Assembly: GCF_039652615.1 (NCBI RefSeq)
Contig: NZ_JBDJAC010000009.1
Span: forward strand, 62,001-126,000
Direction: 5' to 3'
DNA from: Fulvimarina sp039652615
GTDB taxonomy: Bacteria; Pseudomonadota; Alphaproteobacteria; Rhizobiales; Rhizobiaceae
DNA: 64,000 nucleotides
The notes beneath the pieces are model-generated. The model did no database searches, was not told the DNA's origin, and saw nothing but the letters and a program-made list of their open reading frames with translations. Both the position numbers and the translations under genes were made by a program. How positions within the stretch are numbered: the stretch's first letter is position 1; every line of letters starts with the position of its first letter. Below are positions 53,472 to 63,279 of the stretch, piece by piece.

Positions 53472-54746
53472 CTATTCGGCAGCCCTCGGCTGGGCCGGCA
53501 CCTCGCTGGCAACCGAGGTCCGACCAAAGGCTTCGGCGATCTCGTTCGAAATCATCTCGGCGGTCACGGGCCCGAGGGTCCAGCCGAGATGGCCATGGCC
53601 GGTATTATAAAAGACCGTCTTCGTGCGGCCCGGCCCGACCTTCGGCATCATGTTCGGCATCATCGGTCGAAGGCCTGCCCAGGATTCGTAATCGCCAATC
53701 GCAACGCCCGGAAAACGCGTGCGGCACCAGGCCAGAAGCGGCTCGATCCGTTCCTGTCGCACGGTCCGGTCCTCGCCGGTGAATTCGGCAGTGCCGGCGA
53801 TCCGCAGGCGCTCGCCGAGACGTGTACCGACGATCTTGGCGTGATCGTCGAGGATCGAGACATGGGGCGCGGCCTTCCGGCTCTCCTCGTCCTTCAATTC
53901 GATCGTGATCGAATAGCCTTTCACCGGATAGACGTTGACGCGGTCGCCCAGCATCTTCGCGATCGCCCGGCTTCGAACGCCGGCGCACACGACCACCGCA
54001 TCGAAGGTTTCCGAGCGTTCCGGCCCATCGTCGCCGAGATCGCGGGCCGTCAGCTCGACGCGGCTTTCGTCCGCGTTCGCGCCGGTTACCTTCGTCGCAT
54101 AGCGGATCGTCGCCCCATTGCGCTGGCAGGCTTCGGCAAGGCCGCGCGTGAAGGAGTGAATGTCGCCGGTAAAATCGCTTTCCGTGTAATATCCGCCGAT
54201 GAAATTCCCGGTGACGGCCGGTTCGATGCGCCGGATATCCTCGGGCGAGATGTAGCGGCGGTTCAGCCCGCCCCGTTCAAGAAGCCTGTTGACCTCGGTC
54301 GCATGCTCCAGTTCGCCCGTATCCTCGAACACATGCATGATGCCGCGCTTTTCGATGTCGAAATCGATGCCCTCGCGATCTGCCATGTCGAGAAGGTGAT
54401 GCCGGGCCGCGATCGCCATCTCAGTCGTGCGGACGGTATTCTCCTCGTAGGAGCGCGAGGCGAGCACGAACTCCACGAGCCAGGAGAGCTTGTGCGGGGT
54501 CGGGGCCGGATGGACGAGCAGCGGCGCATCCTTGGTGAACATCCATTTCAGACCTTTCAAAAAGGTCGAAGGCCGGTTCCAGACCTCGGCATTCGAGGCG
54601 GACAATTGCCCGGCATTGGCGAAAGAAGTTTCCATCGCAGCGCCCGGACGCTGCTCGAAGACGGTGACGTCGAACCCTCGCTCCAGCAGCTTGTAGGCCG
54701 TGGTGATGCCGGTGATCCCGGCTCCAAGAACGGCGATGGAGGTCAT
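53472..54746 (-). CDS. dadA: D-amino acid dehydrogenase
   Basis: A protein of 424 residues. The FAD-binding N-terminus is IAVLGAGITGITTAYKLLERG, followed by ETSFANAGQLSAS, which is characteristic of DadA, and the C-terminal GHGHLGWTLGPVTAEMI. It oxidises D-amino acids at the membrane. No alanine racemase (dadX) is adjacent. No link to the neighbouring muramidase can be shown, although both touch D-amino acid metabolism. Confidence 0.92.
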   Translation of the reverse strand: MTSIAVLGAGITGITTAYKLLERGFDVTVFEQRPGAAMETSFANAGQLSASNAEVWNRPSTFLKGLKWMFTKDAPLLVHPAPTPHKLSWLVEFVLASRSYEENTVRTTEMAIAARHHLLDMADREGIDFDIEKRGIMHVFEDTGELEHATEVNRLLERGGLNRRYISPEDIRRIEPAVTGNFIGGYYTESDFTGDIHSFTRGLAEACQRNGATIRYATKVTGANADESRVELTARDLGDDGPERSETFDAVVVCAGVRSRAIAKMLGDRVNVYPVKGYSITIELKDEESRKAAPHVSILDDHAKIVGTRLGERLRIAGTAEFTGEDRTVRQERIEPLLAWCRTRFPGVAIGDYESWAGLRPMMPNMMPKVGPGRTKTVFYNTGHGHLGWTLGPVTAEMISNEIAEAFGRTSVASEVPAQPRAAE

Positions 54747-54993
54747 GGCGTCACTCCGCTTTTAAGCTCGAACAGACGGTCAAGTCTGGGCGCTGGAGGG
54801 CGGAAAGGCAATCGTCGGGCTTCACATCACCGCGAAGACGGATGGCTCGCGAGGGATGGCGGAGGCGAACATTCATGAAAGCGTTTCAAAAGCGGGTGCC
54901 AGAAGGACTGTGACGCCAGGGGCGGGCGGTCGCAAGATCTCTCACCGTGGCAGCGATGCGGCGTGAAGCGTCGGTTGATATCGATCGCCTTGA

Positions 54994-55017
54994 AATGTAA
55001 AACGATCGTTTTACATT
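54994..55017. promoter_or_regulatory. 24-bp perfect palindrome, likely TetR operator
   Basis: A complete 24-base palindrome with TGTAAAAC arms around a CGATCG centre lies 30 bases upstream of the TetR gene start. The arrangement is the usual autoregulatory operator of TetR repressors, and the promoter should overlap it. Confidence 0.82.
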
Positions 55018-55047
55018 AGTGTCTGCGGAAACACACGGAGACACGCC

Positions 55048-55572
55048 ATGGACACGACAACCAAGCTCATCGCCGCCGCCGAGCGACTGTTCGACCGCCG
55101 CGGTTTCGTGGCGACCGGCATGGACAGGCTGACCGAGGCCGCCGGCATGTCGAGCCGGACCCTCTACAAGCATGCCGGCAGCAAGACGCAATTGATGGCC
55201 CGTGTTCTCAGCGAGAGAGACCGCCGGTTCATGGCGCGGCTCGATGTCCGGACGGTCGACGCACTCTTCAAAGCCCTCGACGACTGGATCCGGGTCGAGG
55301 GACCACGCGGATGCCTGTTTCTGAGATCGCGGGCGGAGACCGGCGGCGATACGCCCGAGATCGCGGAAGCCGTTCGGCTGCACAAGACAGCCTTCCAGAA
55401 CCAGATCGCGCGGACCGTCGCCGCCGATCTCGGCCGCGAAGACGCCGAGCTTGCCGAGCAGGTGCTGGTTCTCTTCGAGGGCGCGACCCATGCGGCGGTC
55501 TATAGGGGCGAAGGAGCGGTGCGCGCGGCGCAGTCCGCTGCGGCAATCCTGACCGACAGGGCTCGCTCGTGA
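55048..55572 (+). CDS. TetR-family transcriptional regulator
   Basis: A protein of 174 residues. The helix-turn-helix domain reads LIAAAERLFDRRGFVATGM, then LTEAAGMSSRTLYKHAGSK. The ligand-binding part is short and ends in a coiled helix. GGAG precedes the ATG. The stop overlaps the next gene by four bases (GTGA), so it is translated with the MFS transporter, which it likely represses at the palindrome upstream. Confidence 0.92.
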   Translation: MDTTTKLIAAAERLFDRRGFVATGMDRLTEAAGMSSRTLYKHAGSKTQLMARVLSERDRRFMARLDVRTVDALFKALDDWIRVEGPRGCLFLRSRAETGGDTPEIAEAVRLHKTAFQNQIARTVAADLGREDAELAEQVLVLFEGATHAAVYRGEGAVRAAQSAAAILTDRARS

Positions 55573-56702
55573 GCCCGGCCCTTCGCATCGGCGCCGTCGG
55601 CTTCGGTGTCATCGCCGTCTGCTACGGCTTCGCCCGCTTCGCCTTCGGGCTATTCCTGCCGCAGATCGACGGCGATCTTAGCCTTGGTCCCTCGATCAGC
55701 GGCATCATCTCCGGCGGCTCCTTCGCGGGCTATTGCATCGCCATCATCATCTCGGCGAGCCTGACGGAGCGGATCGGGGCACGCGGGGTCGCAACGGCCG
55801 CAGCGATCGTTGCCGCGATCGGCATGGCAGCGATCGCGCTCGCGCCGAGCCCCATCATCCTGGCCGTCGGCGTCCTCGTCGCCGGATCGAGCACGGGCCT
55901 CGCCTCGCCGCCCATGGCGGCCGCGGTCGCCGCGGCGGTCCGCAAAAGCCGGCAGGATCTCACCAACACCGTCATCAATGCCGGCACCAGCGCGGGCGTC
56001 GCCCTCTCGGGGCCGATCGCGCTGGCAATGGCCGGACAATGGCGTCTGGCCTTCGGCATCTTCACCGCGGTCGCGATCGTGCTGGCGTTCGCCGCCGCCT
56101 TTTCGCTGCCGAATGCGGCGAGCGGCCAAGGAGCGGGCGGCTTCCCGCCGATGTCCGGCCCCGTTCTTCGCCTGATCGCCGCCTCCTTCCTCATGGGTGC
56201 GGCAAGCACGGCGCTCTGGTCCTTCGGCGGGCAGATCGTCTCGGCGCGCCTTGACTGGGGATCGACGGGAACGGGCATCCTGTGGAGCTGTATCGGCGCA
56301 GGCGGCATCGCCGGGGCATGGGCCGGCAGCCTCGTCGCACGGTTCGGTCTCGACCGGGTCCACTGGGCATTCCTGGCGGTGATGTCGACAGGGATTCTCG
56401 CGGTCGGCTTTGGCCCGACGTTTCCGGCCGTCGTGCTGGCCGGCGGGGCGTTCTTCGGTGCGGCCTACGTCATGCTGACCGGAGTCTATCTGCTCTGGGG
56501 CGTCCGCGCCCTGCCGGACCGGCCAGCGACGGGGCTCATGATCGGGTTTTTGACCATCGCCGTCGGTCAGACGGCGGGTGCACCCATCTTCGGTCTTGTC
56601 TTGCAGGGACCGGGGATGGGACCCGCCGTCATCGGCTTTGCAGGTTGCGCGCTCATTGCGGGAGCGTTCCAAGTGCAGCGCGCAAGTGCGACGGCGTCTT
56701 GA
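55569..56702 (+). CDS. MFS transporter (YbfB/YjiJ-like), TetR-coupled
   Basis: A protein of 377 residues starting with GTG at 55569. About twelve helices; the first has VCYGFARFAFGLFLP, a motif of the YbfB/YjiJ group of major facilitator transporters. A small-molecule efflux role is suggested by its coupling to a TetR repressor. The substrate is unknown. Confidence 0.87.
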   Translation: MSPALRIGAVGFGVIAVCYGFARFAFGLFLPQIDGDLSLGPSISGIISGGSFAGYCIAIIISASLTERIGARGVATAAAIVAAIGMAAIALAPSPIILAVGVLVAGSSTGLASPPMAAAVAAAVRKSRQDLTNTVINAGTSAGVALSGPIALAMAGQWRLAFGIFTAVAIVLAFAAAFSLPNAASGQGAGGFPPMSGPVLRLIAASFLMGAASTALWSFGGQIVSARLDWGSTGTGILWSCIGAGGIAGAWAGSLVARFGLDRVHWAFLAVMSTGILAVGFGPTFPAVVLAGGAFFGAAYVMLTGVYLLWGVRALPDRPATGLMIGFLTIAVGQTAGAPIFGLVLQGPGMGPAVIGFAGCALIAGAFQVQRASATAS

Positions 56703-57076
56703 AGGATGCCGTCGCGGCCTTCGACCAGCTCGCCCCCGGGCTTTTGACGGATCATGGCCCGATACCGTGGTGACTGCGCAATCGTCATTCCTTGCTGCGC
56801 CAGAAGCTACAAATCACGATTTCGGTTTCGTCCCGCACGACTGATACGGATCGGCGGATCTTCGAATGACTGGTTTCCACCATTCAGCTCCATTCGCCGA
56901 GCAGCGCGGCACAAGCCCGGGGCCACCTCGATCCGGTTGAGCCTGCTGGCCGAAGCCGATACATTCGGCGATCCACTCGGCCAATCGCTCGCGACCTATC
57001 GCAGTCTGGTCCGGAACCTGGCCCGGCGCATACCGCCCCGGCTGCTTGCCGAAACTGCCGATGGCGCGGAGGTGCA
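56703..57076 (+). other. Gap holding an unidentified gene tail
   Basis: An open frame ends at 57080 with SIRLSLLAEADTFGDPLGQSL, about 45 residues that look protein-like, while its upstream part does not. It abuts the truncated arginase gene and may be the end of a decayed gene. No family is recognised. Confidence 0.35.
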
Positions 57077-57402
57077 ATGATGACCGGGGACACAAAGACC
57101 TGCGTTCTGATCGGAGCTCCGGTCGACAGCGGCAAGATGCGCAAGGGCTGCCTGATGGGGCCGGACAGCCTGCGCACAGCCGGCATCGCCGAGGCGTTGC
57201 GGGATCTCGGCCACATGGTCATTGATCAGGGCAATCTGATTGCGATACCGCAACCGGATGATGCGCTTCCGCCCCATATCATCGGCGGCAGCGAAACCAT
57301 CGGCTGGACCGAGGTCATCGCCGACGCGGTCGAGGCCGCGATGGGCGCCGGGGGCTGTCCCATCAATCTCGGCGGCGATCACAGCATGTCCCTCGGCACA
57401 CC
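57077..57402 (+). pseudogene. Truncated arginase gene
   Basis: The first 109 codons read VLIGAPVDSGKMRKGCLMGP, then LRTAGIAEALRDLGHMVIDQ, and INLGGDHSMSLG, the N-terminal third of an arginase with its first metal His. The frame then leaves the family: the DAHxD and DxDxxDP metal motifs are absent, and the gene for a PHB-depolymerase-type esterase converges on it. A deletion near 57400 seems likely. It cannot be active. Confidence 0.8.
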
Positions 57403-57554
57403 GACGGCCCGATGTCGGCTCAGCCTGCAGCATCGGACCGAAGAGTGGTTTTCAGGTTTTCGGATGATCCGATGCGTACCTGCTGGCGCCTGGCCTTTGG
57501 TGGCGCAATCCGCTCGATCGCTTGGCGACAGCGGGTTTCTCATGTCCGTGAGGA

Positions 57555-58739
57555 TCAGCCGGTCACCCGAAGAAAGAAGCGGATCATCTCCTTGCTTGCG
57601 TCGGGTCCGCCCGGCAGGGTGTAGCTTCCCGAAGCGTCGCCGCCCGACCAAGCATGGCCGACATTATGGAGACGCCAGCTTTCGAGCCGTTCGCGTCCAT
57701 CTGCCTCCCGCTGGACGATCCGCGTATAGGCAACGCCGCCTTCGGTCGTCCCGCGCGTTTCCACAGCTTCGGAATGCATCCCGGCTTGCGCCTGCTGCAA
57801 CACCTGATCGCCGTTGACCGGCGCGACCGTGGTATCGCGATCGCCGTGAAAGACGATCGTCGGGACGATCCGCTTGCCCGACTGGATCGGCGCCCCGCCG
57901 CGCATTGCGGAAAACGCCGAATTGAGATCGCGGGCAGCGCCGCATGCCAGTCCCGAATGGACGCCGACCGCGGCATAGATCTCAGGGTATCGCTGGCCCA
58001 TGATCGCCGCTGCCGCGCCGCCAGCCGAAAGCCCTGCCACAAAGACCCGCTTCGGATCGACCCTGTAATCCCCCATGACCTCACGTGTGATCCCGGCGAT
58101 GAGGCTCGGCTCGCCGGTGCCCCGCTGCTGATCCTTCGCCTCGTACCAGTTCCAGCATTTCTGCATGTTCGCCGATTGCGACTGGCCGGGATAGACGACG
58201 AGAAATCCCCTCTCCTCGGCGATCTCGTTCATCCGCGTGCCCCGGGCGAAATCGTCCGGGGACTGGGTGCAGCCATGCAGCATGACCACGAGCGGCAGTC
58301 GTGGGCCCGCTTCCGCGTAGGTGCTCGGCAGGTAGAGCTTGTAGTCCCGCTGGCCGCCTGGCCCGCTATGAACGTGATCGGTGAAGCTCGCGCCCTTCGG
58401 CATTGCAGGATCTGGCGCCGAGCGGCGTGCGGCCGGATTTGGCTGCACGCGCCGCAATTCTTCCGGAAGAGCATTCATGCCCGAGGTCCAGTCCGCCGGC
58501 ATTCGAGCAAATCCGTCTGCCGGGCGGGTTTTCGCACCGAATTGCCCACCGGGCATCGACCAGCGGCTTTGCCAATCGGGTGCCCGTTCGCGATCGGGTT
58601 TTGTCCCGGCGGCGTCATCAGCCGTCGAGTCTTCTGCTTGCGAAGACGCGCCGCGCAGCACCGCCATTGCCTTCTTGAGTTTGCCTTGCCGAGTAAGGCG
58701 GGTCACCTCGGCCATGTCGATCTTCAGGCGGTAAGCCAT
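57555..58739 (-). CDS. PHB depolymerase-family esterase
   Basis: A protein of 394 residues. The N-terminal 120 residues are charged and disordered. The Esterase_phd domain has LVVMLHGCTQSPDDFARGTR, the Ser elbow FVAGLSAGGAAAAIM, and a late catalytic His in HNVGHAWSGGD. Family members hydrolyse poly(3-hydroxybutyrate) or related esters. It has no signal peptide, so an intracellular role is possible. Confidence 0.88.
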   Translation of the reverse strand: MAYRLKIDMAEVTRLTRQGKLKKAMAVLRGASSQAEDSTADDAAGTKPDRERAPDWQSRWSMPGGQFGAKTRPADGFARMPADWTSGMNALPEELRRVQPNPAARRSAPDPAMPKGASFTDHVHSGPGGQRDYKLYLPSTYAEAGPRLPLVVMLHGCTQSPDDFARGTRMNEIAEERGFLVVYPGQSQSANMQKCWNWYEAKDQQRGTGEPSLIAGITREVMGDYRVDPKRVFVAGLSAGGAAAAIMGQRYPEIYAAVGVHSGLACGAARDLNSAFSAMRGGAPIQSGKRIVPTIVFHGDRDTTVAPVNGDQVLQQAQAGMHSEAVETRGTTEGGVAYTRIVQREADGRERLESWRLHNVGHAWSGGDASGSYTLPGGPDASKEMIRFFLRVTG

Positions 58740-58867
58740 CAGTCAAACTCCTCGTTCATGATCGGCCACGCCAAGGATTGACGTGGCGAGAAAGGGACCC
58801 TCGGAGCCCGTCCGGTTCATTCCGGCGTGCCGGAGACGCGGATCGCGCGGAGGGATTATGCCACAGT

Positions 58868-59287
58868 TCATTTGATACGCGGCTTGAGCGCGGCTTTGAC
58901 CGCCGGGGATGCCTGAAACGCACCGAGCACGTGGATGGATGCTATGGCTGCGAGCGCGAGATCCGCCGGGACGTCGTGTTCGATGACGGCCAGCCCCAGA
59001 ACCTCGATCGCCAGCATCTCGCCGCTCGCAACGACCTGCTCCAGATCGGCGCGCGAGTAGCGCCTTATTCCCAGTTCGATCTCCCGGCGCGCAACGCTCG
59101 CCCGCAGCTGATCGTCGTGCCGTCCAAGCTGGTTGCGAATGGCGGTCCGAATGAAGTCGGTCCTGTTGGCATAGAAGCCTTCCGCGACCAGCAGATCTAT
59201 CTGGCCGAGATCGACCGGCCCGAGATTGATCGTGATCTTCTCGCTCTCGGGCGCTTTCGCGCCACTCGCGGCCGTTTTGTCGATCAT
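58868..59287 (-). CDS. CopG/ribbon-helix-helix-like regulator
   Basis: A protein of 139 residues from the ATG at 59287. The N-terminal part has the ribbon-helix-helix pattern EKITINLGPVDLGQIDLLV, then EGFYANRTDFIRTAIRNQL. The C-terminal 70 residues are a hydrophobic domain unlike an antitoxin tail. No toxin partner is next to it. It may regulate neighbouring catabolic genes. Confidence 0.75.
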   Translation of the reverse strand: MIDKTAASGAKAPESEKITINLGPVDLGQIDLLVAEGFYANRTDFIRTAIRNQLGRHDDQLRASVARREIELGIRRYSRADLEQVVASGEMLAIEVLGLAVIEHDVPADLALAAIASIHVLGAFQASPAVKAALKPRIK

Positions 59288-59436
59288 CACGCTCTCAAAT
59301 CCAAAACCATCCTGCTGGATGGTATGTGGATGTTCGAAACCGATAAGACAAGATCCTGATGCCATCGTCTTGCGAGGCAGGCTTTCTGGCTTCAGGCGGC
59401 AGGCCTCTGCACTCGAAGCGCGCAAGAGTCGTTAGA

Positions 59437-59788
59437 AGTTCACGAGTAATCCGAAGGTCGCGAAGAGCACCTTCACCGGCTCGACCCGTGTCGGGCGCTA
59501 GCTGATGCGAGAGAGCGCCGGCCAGATCAAGATACTGTCGCTGGAACGCGGCGGAACCTTCTTCAAGCCGACCGTGATCTGGGGGGCGACCGGTCGATGA
59601 TCGTCTCCAAGGAAAAAACGTTCGCGCCGCTTGCGCCGCTTATTGTGTTCGAGGACGAGGCCGACGCGATCGTCATGGCAAACGACACGGAATTCGGTCT
59701 CGCATCCTATTTCTTCGCGCGCGATATGGGGCGTATCTTCCGCGCCTCCGAGGCGCTGGAAACCGGCATTTCAGCGTCAAAGCGCTGA
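59437..59788 (+). pseudogene. Decayed succinate-semialdehyde dehydrogenase (GabD-like) gene
   Basis: The first part reads NPKVAKSTFTGSTRVGR, a TAG stop (59499-59501), then LMRESAGQIKILSLERGG. It joins directly to TFFKPTVIWGATGR, which in intact enzymes lies about 100 residues later. After another stop the remaining text, ETFAPLAPLIVFEDEAD-like, continues one frame over to 59788. The catalytic Cys region is missing. This is a deleted, frameshifted aldehyde dehydrogenase. The rest of 59288-60073 holds no gene, only the AAGGAGG site of the next one. Confidence 0.82.
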
Positions 59789-60073
59789 CCGAGCCCCCCG
59801 CGGTTTCGGCCACAAATATCGATCCGCGCAATCGAAAAGGCACCGGATTTTGCAAGAAGCTTGAAAAGGCTTGCAGAGCCAGCGCCCCCTCACGTCCGGC
59901 CCACGGAAAGGCTGCTCGGGAAAATCGGCCGCAAAGCCCTGAAACTCAAGATTTTTCCAGTATTCTGGCTGTCTCCAAACCTGCGAACCCTTGGCTTTGC
60001 GAGAACTTTACGGGTACGCTTCGAAGAAGCCGGTCATTTATTCGCGCCGGCTGATCGATAAAGGAGGAAATAC

Positions 60074-61105
60074 ATGACGAATTCCATCGCGCGGCGGGCT
60101 GCCCTGAAGCTCGGCGTGGCCTTTACCGTTGCGCTCGGCCTGGCTGGCACGCCGGCAAAGGCCCAAGAAGAAGCAAATTATATTCTCGCGACCGCCTCGA
60201 CGGGCGGCACCTACTACCCGGTCGGCGTCGCAATCGCCACCCTCGTCAAGACGAAGCTCCAGCCGGAATACGGCATCGGCCTGTCGGCGATCAACTCCGC
60301 CGGCTCGGCCGAGAATGTGCGCCTGCTTCGCGAAAACGAGGCCCAGTTCGCCATTCTGCAGGGACTTTTCGGCTATTATGCCCGTACCGGCACCGGGCCT
60401 CTCGAAAGCGAAGGACCACAGAAAAACCTCCGGTCCATGACCATGCTCTGGCAGAACGTCGAGCATTTCGTGGTCGCAGAGGCGGCGGCCGAAACAGGCA
60501 CGATGTCGGACTTCGTTGGACTCAAGGGCAGCAATATCGGCCTTGGCGGCCGCAATTCGGGCTCGCGCATTTCGTCGGGCGAGATCCTCAAGGGTCTCGG
60601 TGTCGATCCGGATAAGGACTACAGCCTGATGTTCGCGGGCTACGGCCCGACGGCCGAGGCCTTGCAGAACGGTCAGATCTCAGGGCTCTCGACACCCGCG
60701 GGTGTCCCTGCCGGCGCGATCAGCCAGCTGAAGGCCAGCATGGGCGACGGAGCGAAGATCCTGAACTTCACCCCTGAGCAGCGTGAACAGGCCGATCAGG
60801 GCCGCGAACTGTGGACCGAATACGTCATTCCCTCCGGCACCTATCCGGGCCAGAAGGAGGACGTCACCACCATTGCACAGCCGAATTTCCTCGCGCTGAA
60901 TGCCGATCTTCCGGAAGAGAACGTCTACCTCATCACGAAGGCAATCTACGAGAACCTGCCCTTCCTCCAGGCGATCCATCCCGCCACCAAAGCCATGTCG
61001 CTGGAGAAGGCGATCGAAGGCCTGCCCCTTCCGCTGCACCCCGGCGCTATCCGTTACTACGAGGAGCAGGGTATCACGATCCCGGATCGCCTCAAGGCGA
61101 ACTGA
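60074..61105 (+). CDS. TRAP transporter solute receptor, TAXI family
   Basis: A protein of 343 residues, preceded by AAGGAGG. The signal peptide ends near GTPAKA. The TAXI domain begins YILATASTGGTYYPVGVAIA, then GLSAINSAGSAENVRLLREN and NIGLGGRNSGSR. It binds a small carboxylate or amino acid in the periplasm and hands it to the fused permease downstream (66-base gap). The ligand is unknown. Confidence 0.92.
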   Translation: MTNSIARRAALKLGVAFTVALGLAGTPAKAQEEANYILATASTGGTYYPVGVAIATLVKTKLQPEYGIGLSAINSAGSAENVRLLRENEAQFAILQGLFGYYARTGTGPLESEGPQKNLRSMTMLWQNVEHFVVAEAAAETGTMSDFVGLKGSNIGLGGRNSGSRISSGEILKGLGVDPDKDYSLMFAGYGPTAEALQNGQISGLSTPAGVPAGAISQLKASMGDGAKILNFTPEQREQADQGRELWTEYVIPSGTYPGQKEDVTTIAQPNFLALNADLPEENVYLITKAIYENLPFLQAIHPATKAMSLEKAIEGLPLPLHPGAIRYYEEQGITIPDRLKAN

Positions 61106-61170
61106 CGCAAGAATGATATCGACGGCGGCTCTTGAGACAGCCGCCGTCCCACATTCCTGAGAGGGATCAC

Positions 61171-63279
61171 ATGACCACGTATGACGAAGACTACAGCGAT
61201 CCGAAGATGCGCCGATTTGACGGTCTGTTCGGCGCGTTCCTTTCGGTTCTTGCCGTCTTCATCGCTCTGGCGCACATGGCGCTGGCCTTGTTTCCGTTTT
61301 TGTCGGAGCTTGAGCGAAACATCTTCCACTTCGCGAGTTTCGCATTTCTCTGCGCGGTTTACTATCCGGCCTTCCTGGCACTCAAGAACAGCCGCTTCGC
61401 AATCATCCTCGACATTTCGCTGGGCATCGCCGTCGCCGCGGCCTGTCTCCATCTGGCCCTCTCAGTGGATGCGATCTACGCTCGCGGCGTCCGGCTTCTT
61501 CCAGTTGACTGGATCGCAGCCGTGATCGCCATTCTCGGCGCGATCGAACTGACGCGCCGGGCGGCCGGCATCGTCATCCCCATCCTGATCATTCTCGCGA
61601 TTTCCTACGTCACGATCTGGGGCTCTTGGATCTCCGGCGTCTTCGCCTTTCCGGGACTGTCCTGGGAGACGACGCTGTTCCGGTCGATCTACGGCGACGA
61701 CGCGCTGTTCGGCACGATCGCCCGCATCTCGTCGACCTACGTCTTCCTCTTCATCATCTTCGGCGCCTTCCTGATCAAATCGGGTGCCGGCGATTTCGTC
61801 ATCGATCTCGCCAAGGCCGCCGCCGGCAAGCTGGTGGGCGGACCCGGCCTCGTCGCCGTCATCGCTTCGGGCCTCACCGGCACGATTTCCGGCTCGGCCA
61901 TCGCGAACACGGCCTCGACCGGTGTCATCACGATCCCGCTGATGAAACGCGCGGGCTTCAAGTCCAAGTTCGCGGCCGGCGTCGAGGCGGCCTCCTCGAC
62001 TGGCGGCCAGCTCATGCCGCCGATCATGGGTGCCGGTGCGTTCGTCATGGCGAGCCTCACCCAGATTTCCTACGAGTATATCATCCTCGTCGCCGCCCTT
62101 CCGGCGCTGCTCTATTTCCTTTCGGTCTGCTTTTTCGTGCGCATCGAGGCGAAGCGTCTGAACCTGCCGCCCATGGGTGATGGCGAGCAATCGCTCACGA
62201 AGGCGGTGAAGGAAGGTGGTGCAAGCTTCATCATACCGATCGTCGTGCTGATCGGTCTCCTCGCATCCGGCTTCACGCCAACCTATGCTGCGGTCATCGG
62301 CATCGTCGCGGTCATCGCGTCGAGCTGGCTCACCACGCGCCCCATGGGTCCGCGCCAGATCTGGGAGGCGCTGGAATTCGGCACCCGCAACATGATTACC
62401 TCCGCCGTGCTGCTCTGTGCGGTCGGCCTTGTGGTCAACGTCATCGCGACCGCCGGCGTCGGCAACACGTTCAGCCTGATGATCACGAACTGGTCCGGCG
62501 GCGTCCTTCTGATCGCGATCATCCTGATCGCTCTCGCATCGCTGGTGCTCGGCATGGGGCTCCCCGTGACCGCCGCCTACATCGTGCTCGCCACGCTCTC
62601 GGCTCCGGCCCTCGCCGGCATGATCCAGGATCTCTGGATGGTCGACATGATTGCTGCGGGTAACTTCCCGGACTCGGCAGTTCCCATCGTGATGCTCGGC
62701 GCGCCGGAGGCTGCCTCCCAGCTCGGCTCCGCCATGTCCTACGGCGCAGCCCAGGACCTCGTTGCGTCCCTGCCGCTCGCGGTCTCCGAACAGCTTCGCA
62801 ACATGCTCGTGCCGGCAACGGTCGCGACGACGGCGCTCCTGTCCGCACACATGATCGTCTTCTGGCTCAGCCAGGACTCGAACGTAACCCCGCCGGTCTG
62901 CCTTGCGGCCTTCACGGCGGCGGCGATCGCCAAGTCGCCGCCGATGGCGACGGGCGTTGCCAGCTGGAAACTCGCGAAGGGCCTCTACATCGTCCCGGTG
63001 CTGTTTGCCTACACACCCCTGCTCTCTGGGGATTGGGGCCAGGCGCTGACCATCTTCGCCTTCGCGGTGTTCGGAATCTACGCCCTCGCCGCGGCCCTTC
63101 AGGGCTGCATGGAGAGCCGCTTGAACATCGGCCTCCGGCTGCTTGCCGGCGCTGCCGGCATCGCATGCCTCTGGCCTTTCTCGGTGATCGTCAACATCAT
63201 CGGCGTGATCGCGACGGTCGCGATCTTGGCCTACAATGTATCGAATTCAAAACCCGGCACTCTTGTCGCTGCGTCCTGA
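61171..63279 (+). CDS. TRAP transporter fused permease (DctQM-like)
   Basis: A protein of 702 residues from the ATG at 61171 with GAGAGGGA upstream. The N-terminal small-subunit part (about 1-150) is fused to the large M-type part. It has SGLTGTISGSAIANTASTG, EAASSTGGQLMPPIMGAGAF, and LGMGLPVTAAYIVLATL, which are the family's signature loops, with about seventeen or more helices. It forms the Na+-coupled channel for the TAXI receptor upstream. Confidence 0.93.
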   Translation: MTTYDEDYSDPKMRRFDGLFGAFLSVLAVFIALAHMALALFPFLSELERNIFHFASFAFLCAVYYPAFLALKNSRFAIILDISLGIAVAAACLHLALSVDAIYARGVRLLPVDWIAAVIAILGAIELTRRAAGIVIPILIILAISYVTIWGSWISGVFAFPGLSWETTLFRSIYGDDALFGTIARISSTYVFLFIIFGAFLIKSGAGDFVIDLAKAAAGKLVGGPGLVAVIASGLTGTISGSAIANTASTGVITIPLMKRAGFKSKFAAGVEAASSTGGQLMPPIMGAGAFVMASLTQISYEYIILVAALPALLYFLSVCFFVRIEAKRLNLPPMGDGEQSLTKAVKEGGASFIIPIVVLIGLLASGFTPTYAAVIGIVAVIASSWLTTRPMGPRQIWEALEFGTRNMITSAVLLCAVGLVVNVIATAGVGNTFSLMITNWSGGVLLIAIILIALASLVLGMGLPVTAAYIVLATLSAPALAGMIQDLWMVDMIAAGNFPDSAVPIVMLGAPEAASQLGSAMSYGAAQDLVASLPLAVSEQLRNMLVPATVATTALLSAHMIVFWLSQDSNVTPPVCLAAFTAAAIAKSPPMATGVASWKLAKGLYIVPVLFAYTPLLSGDWGQALTIFAFAVFGIYALAAALQGCMESRLNIGLRLLAGAAGIACLWPFSVIVNIIGVIATVAILAYNVSNSKPGTLVAAS

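Noticed and set aside
61462..62850. A 462-codon minus-strand frame
   Set aside because: It is an antisense shadow of the TRAP permease, rich in Asp, Arg and Gly.
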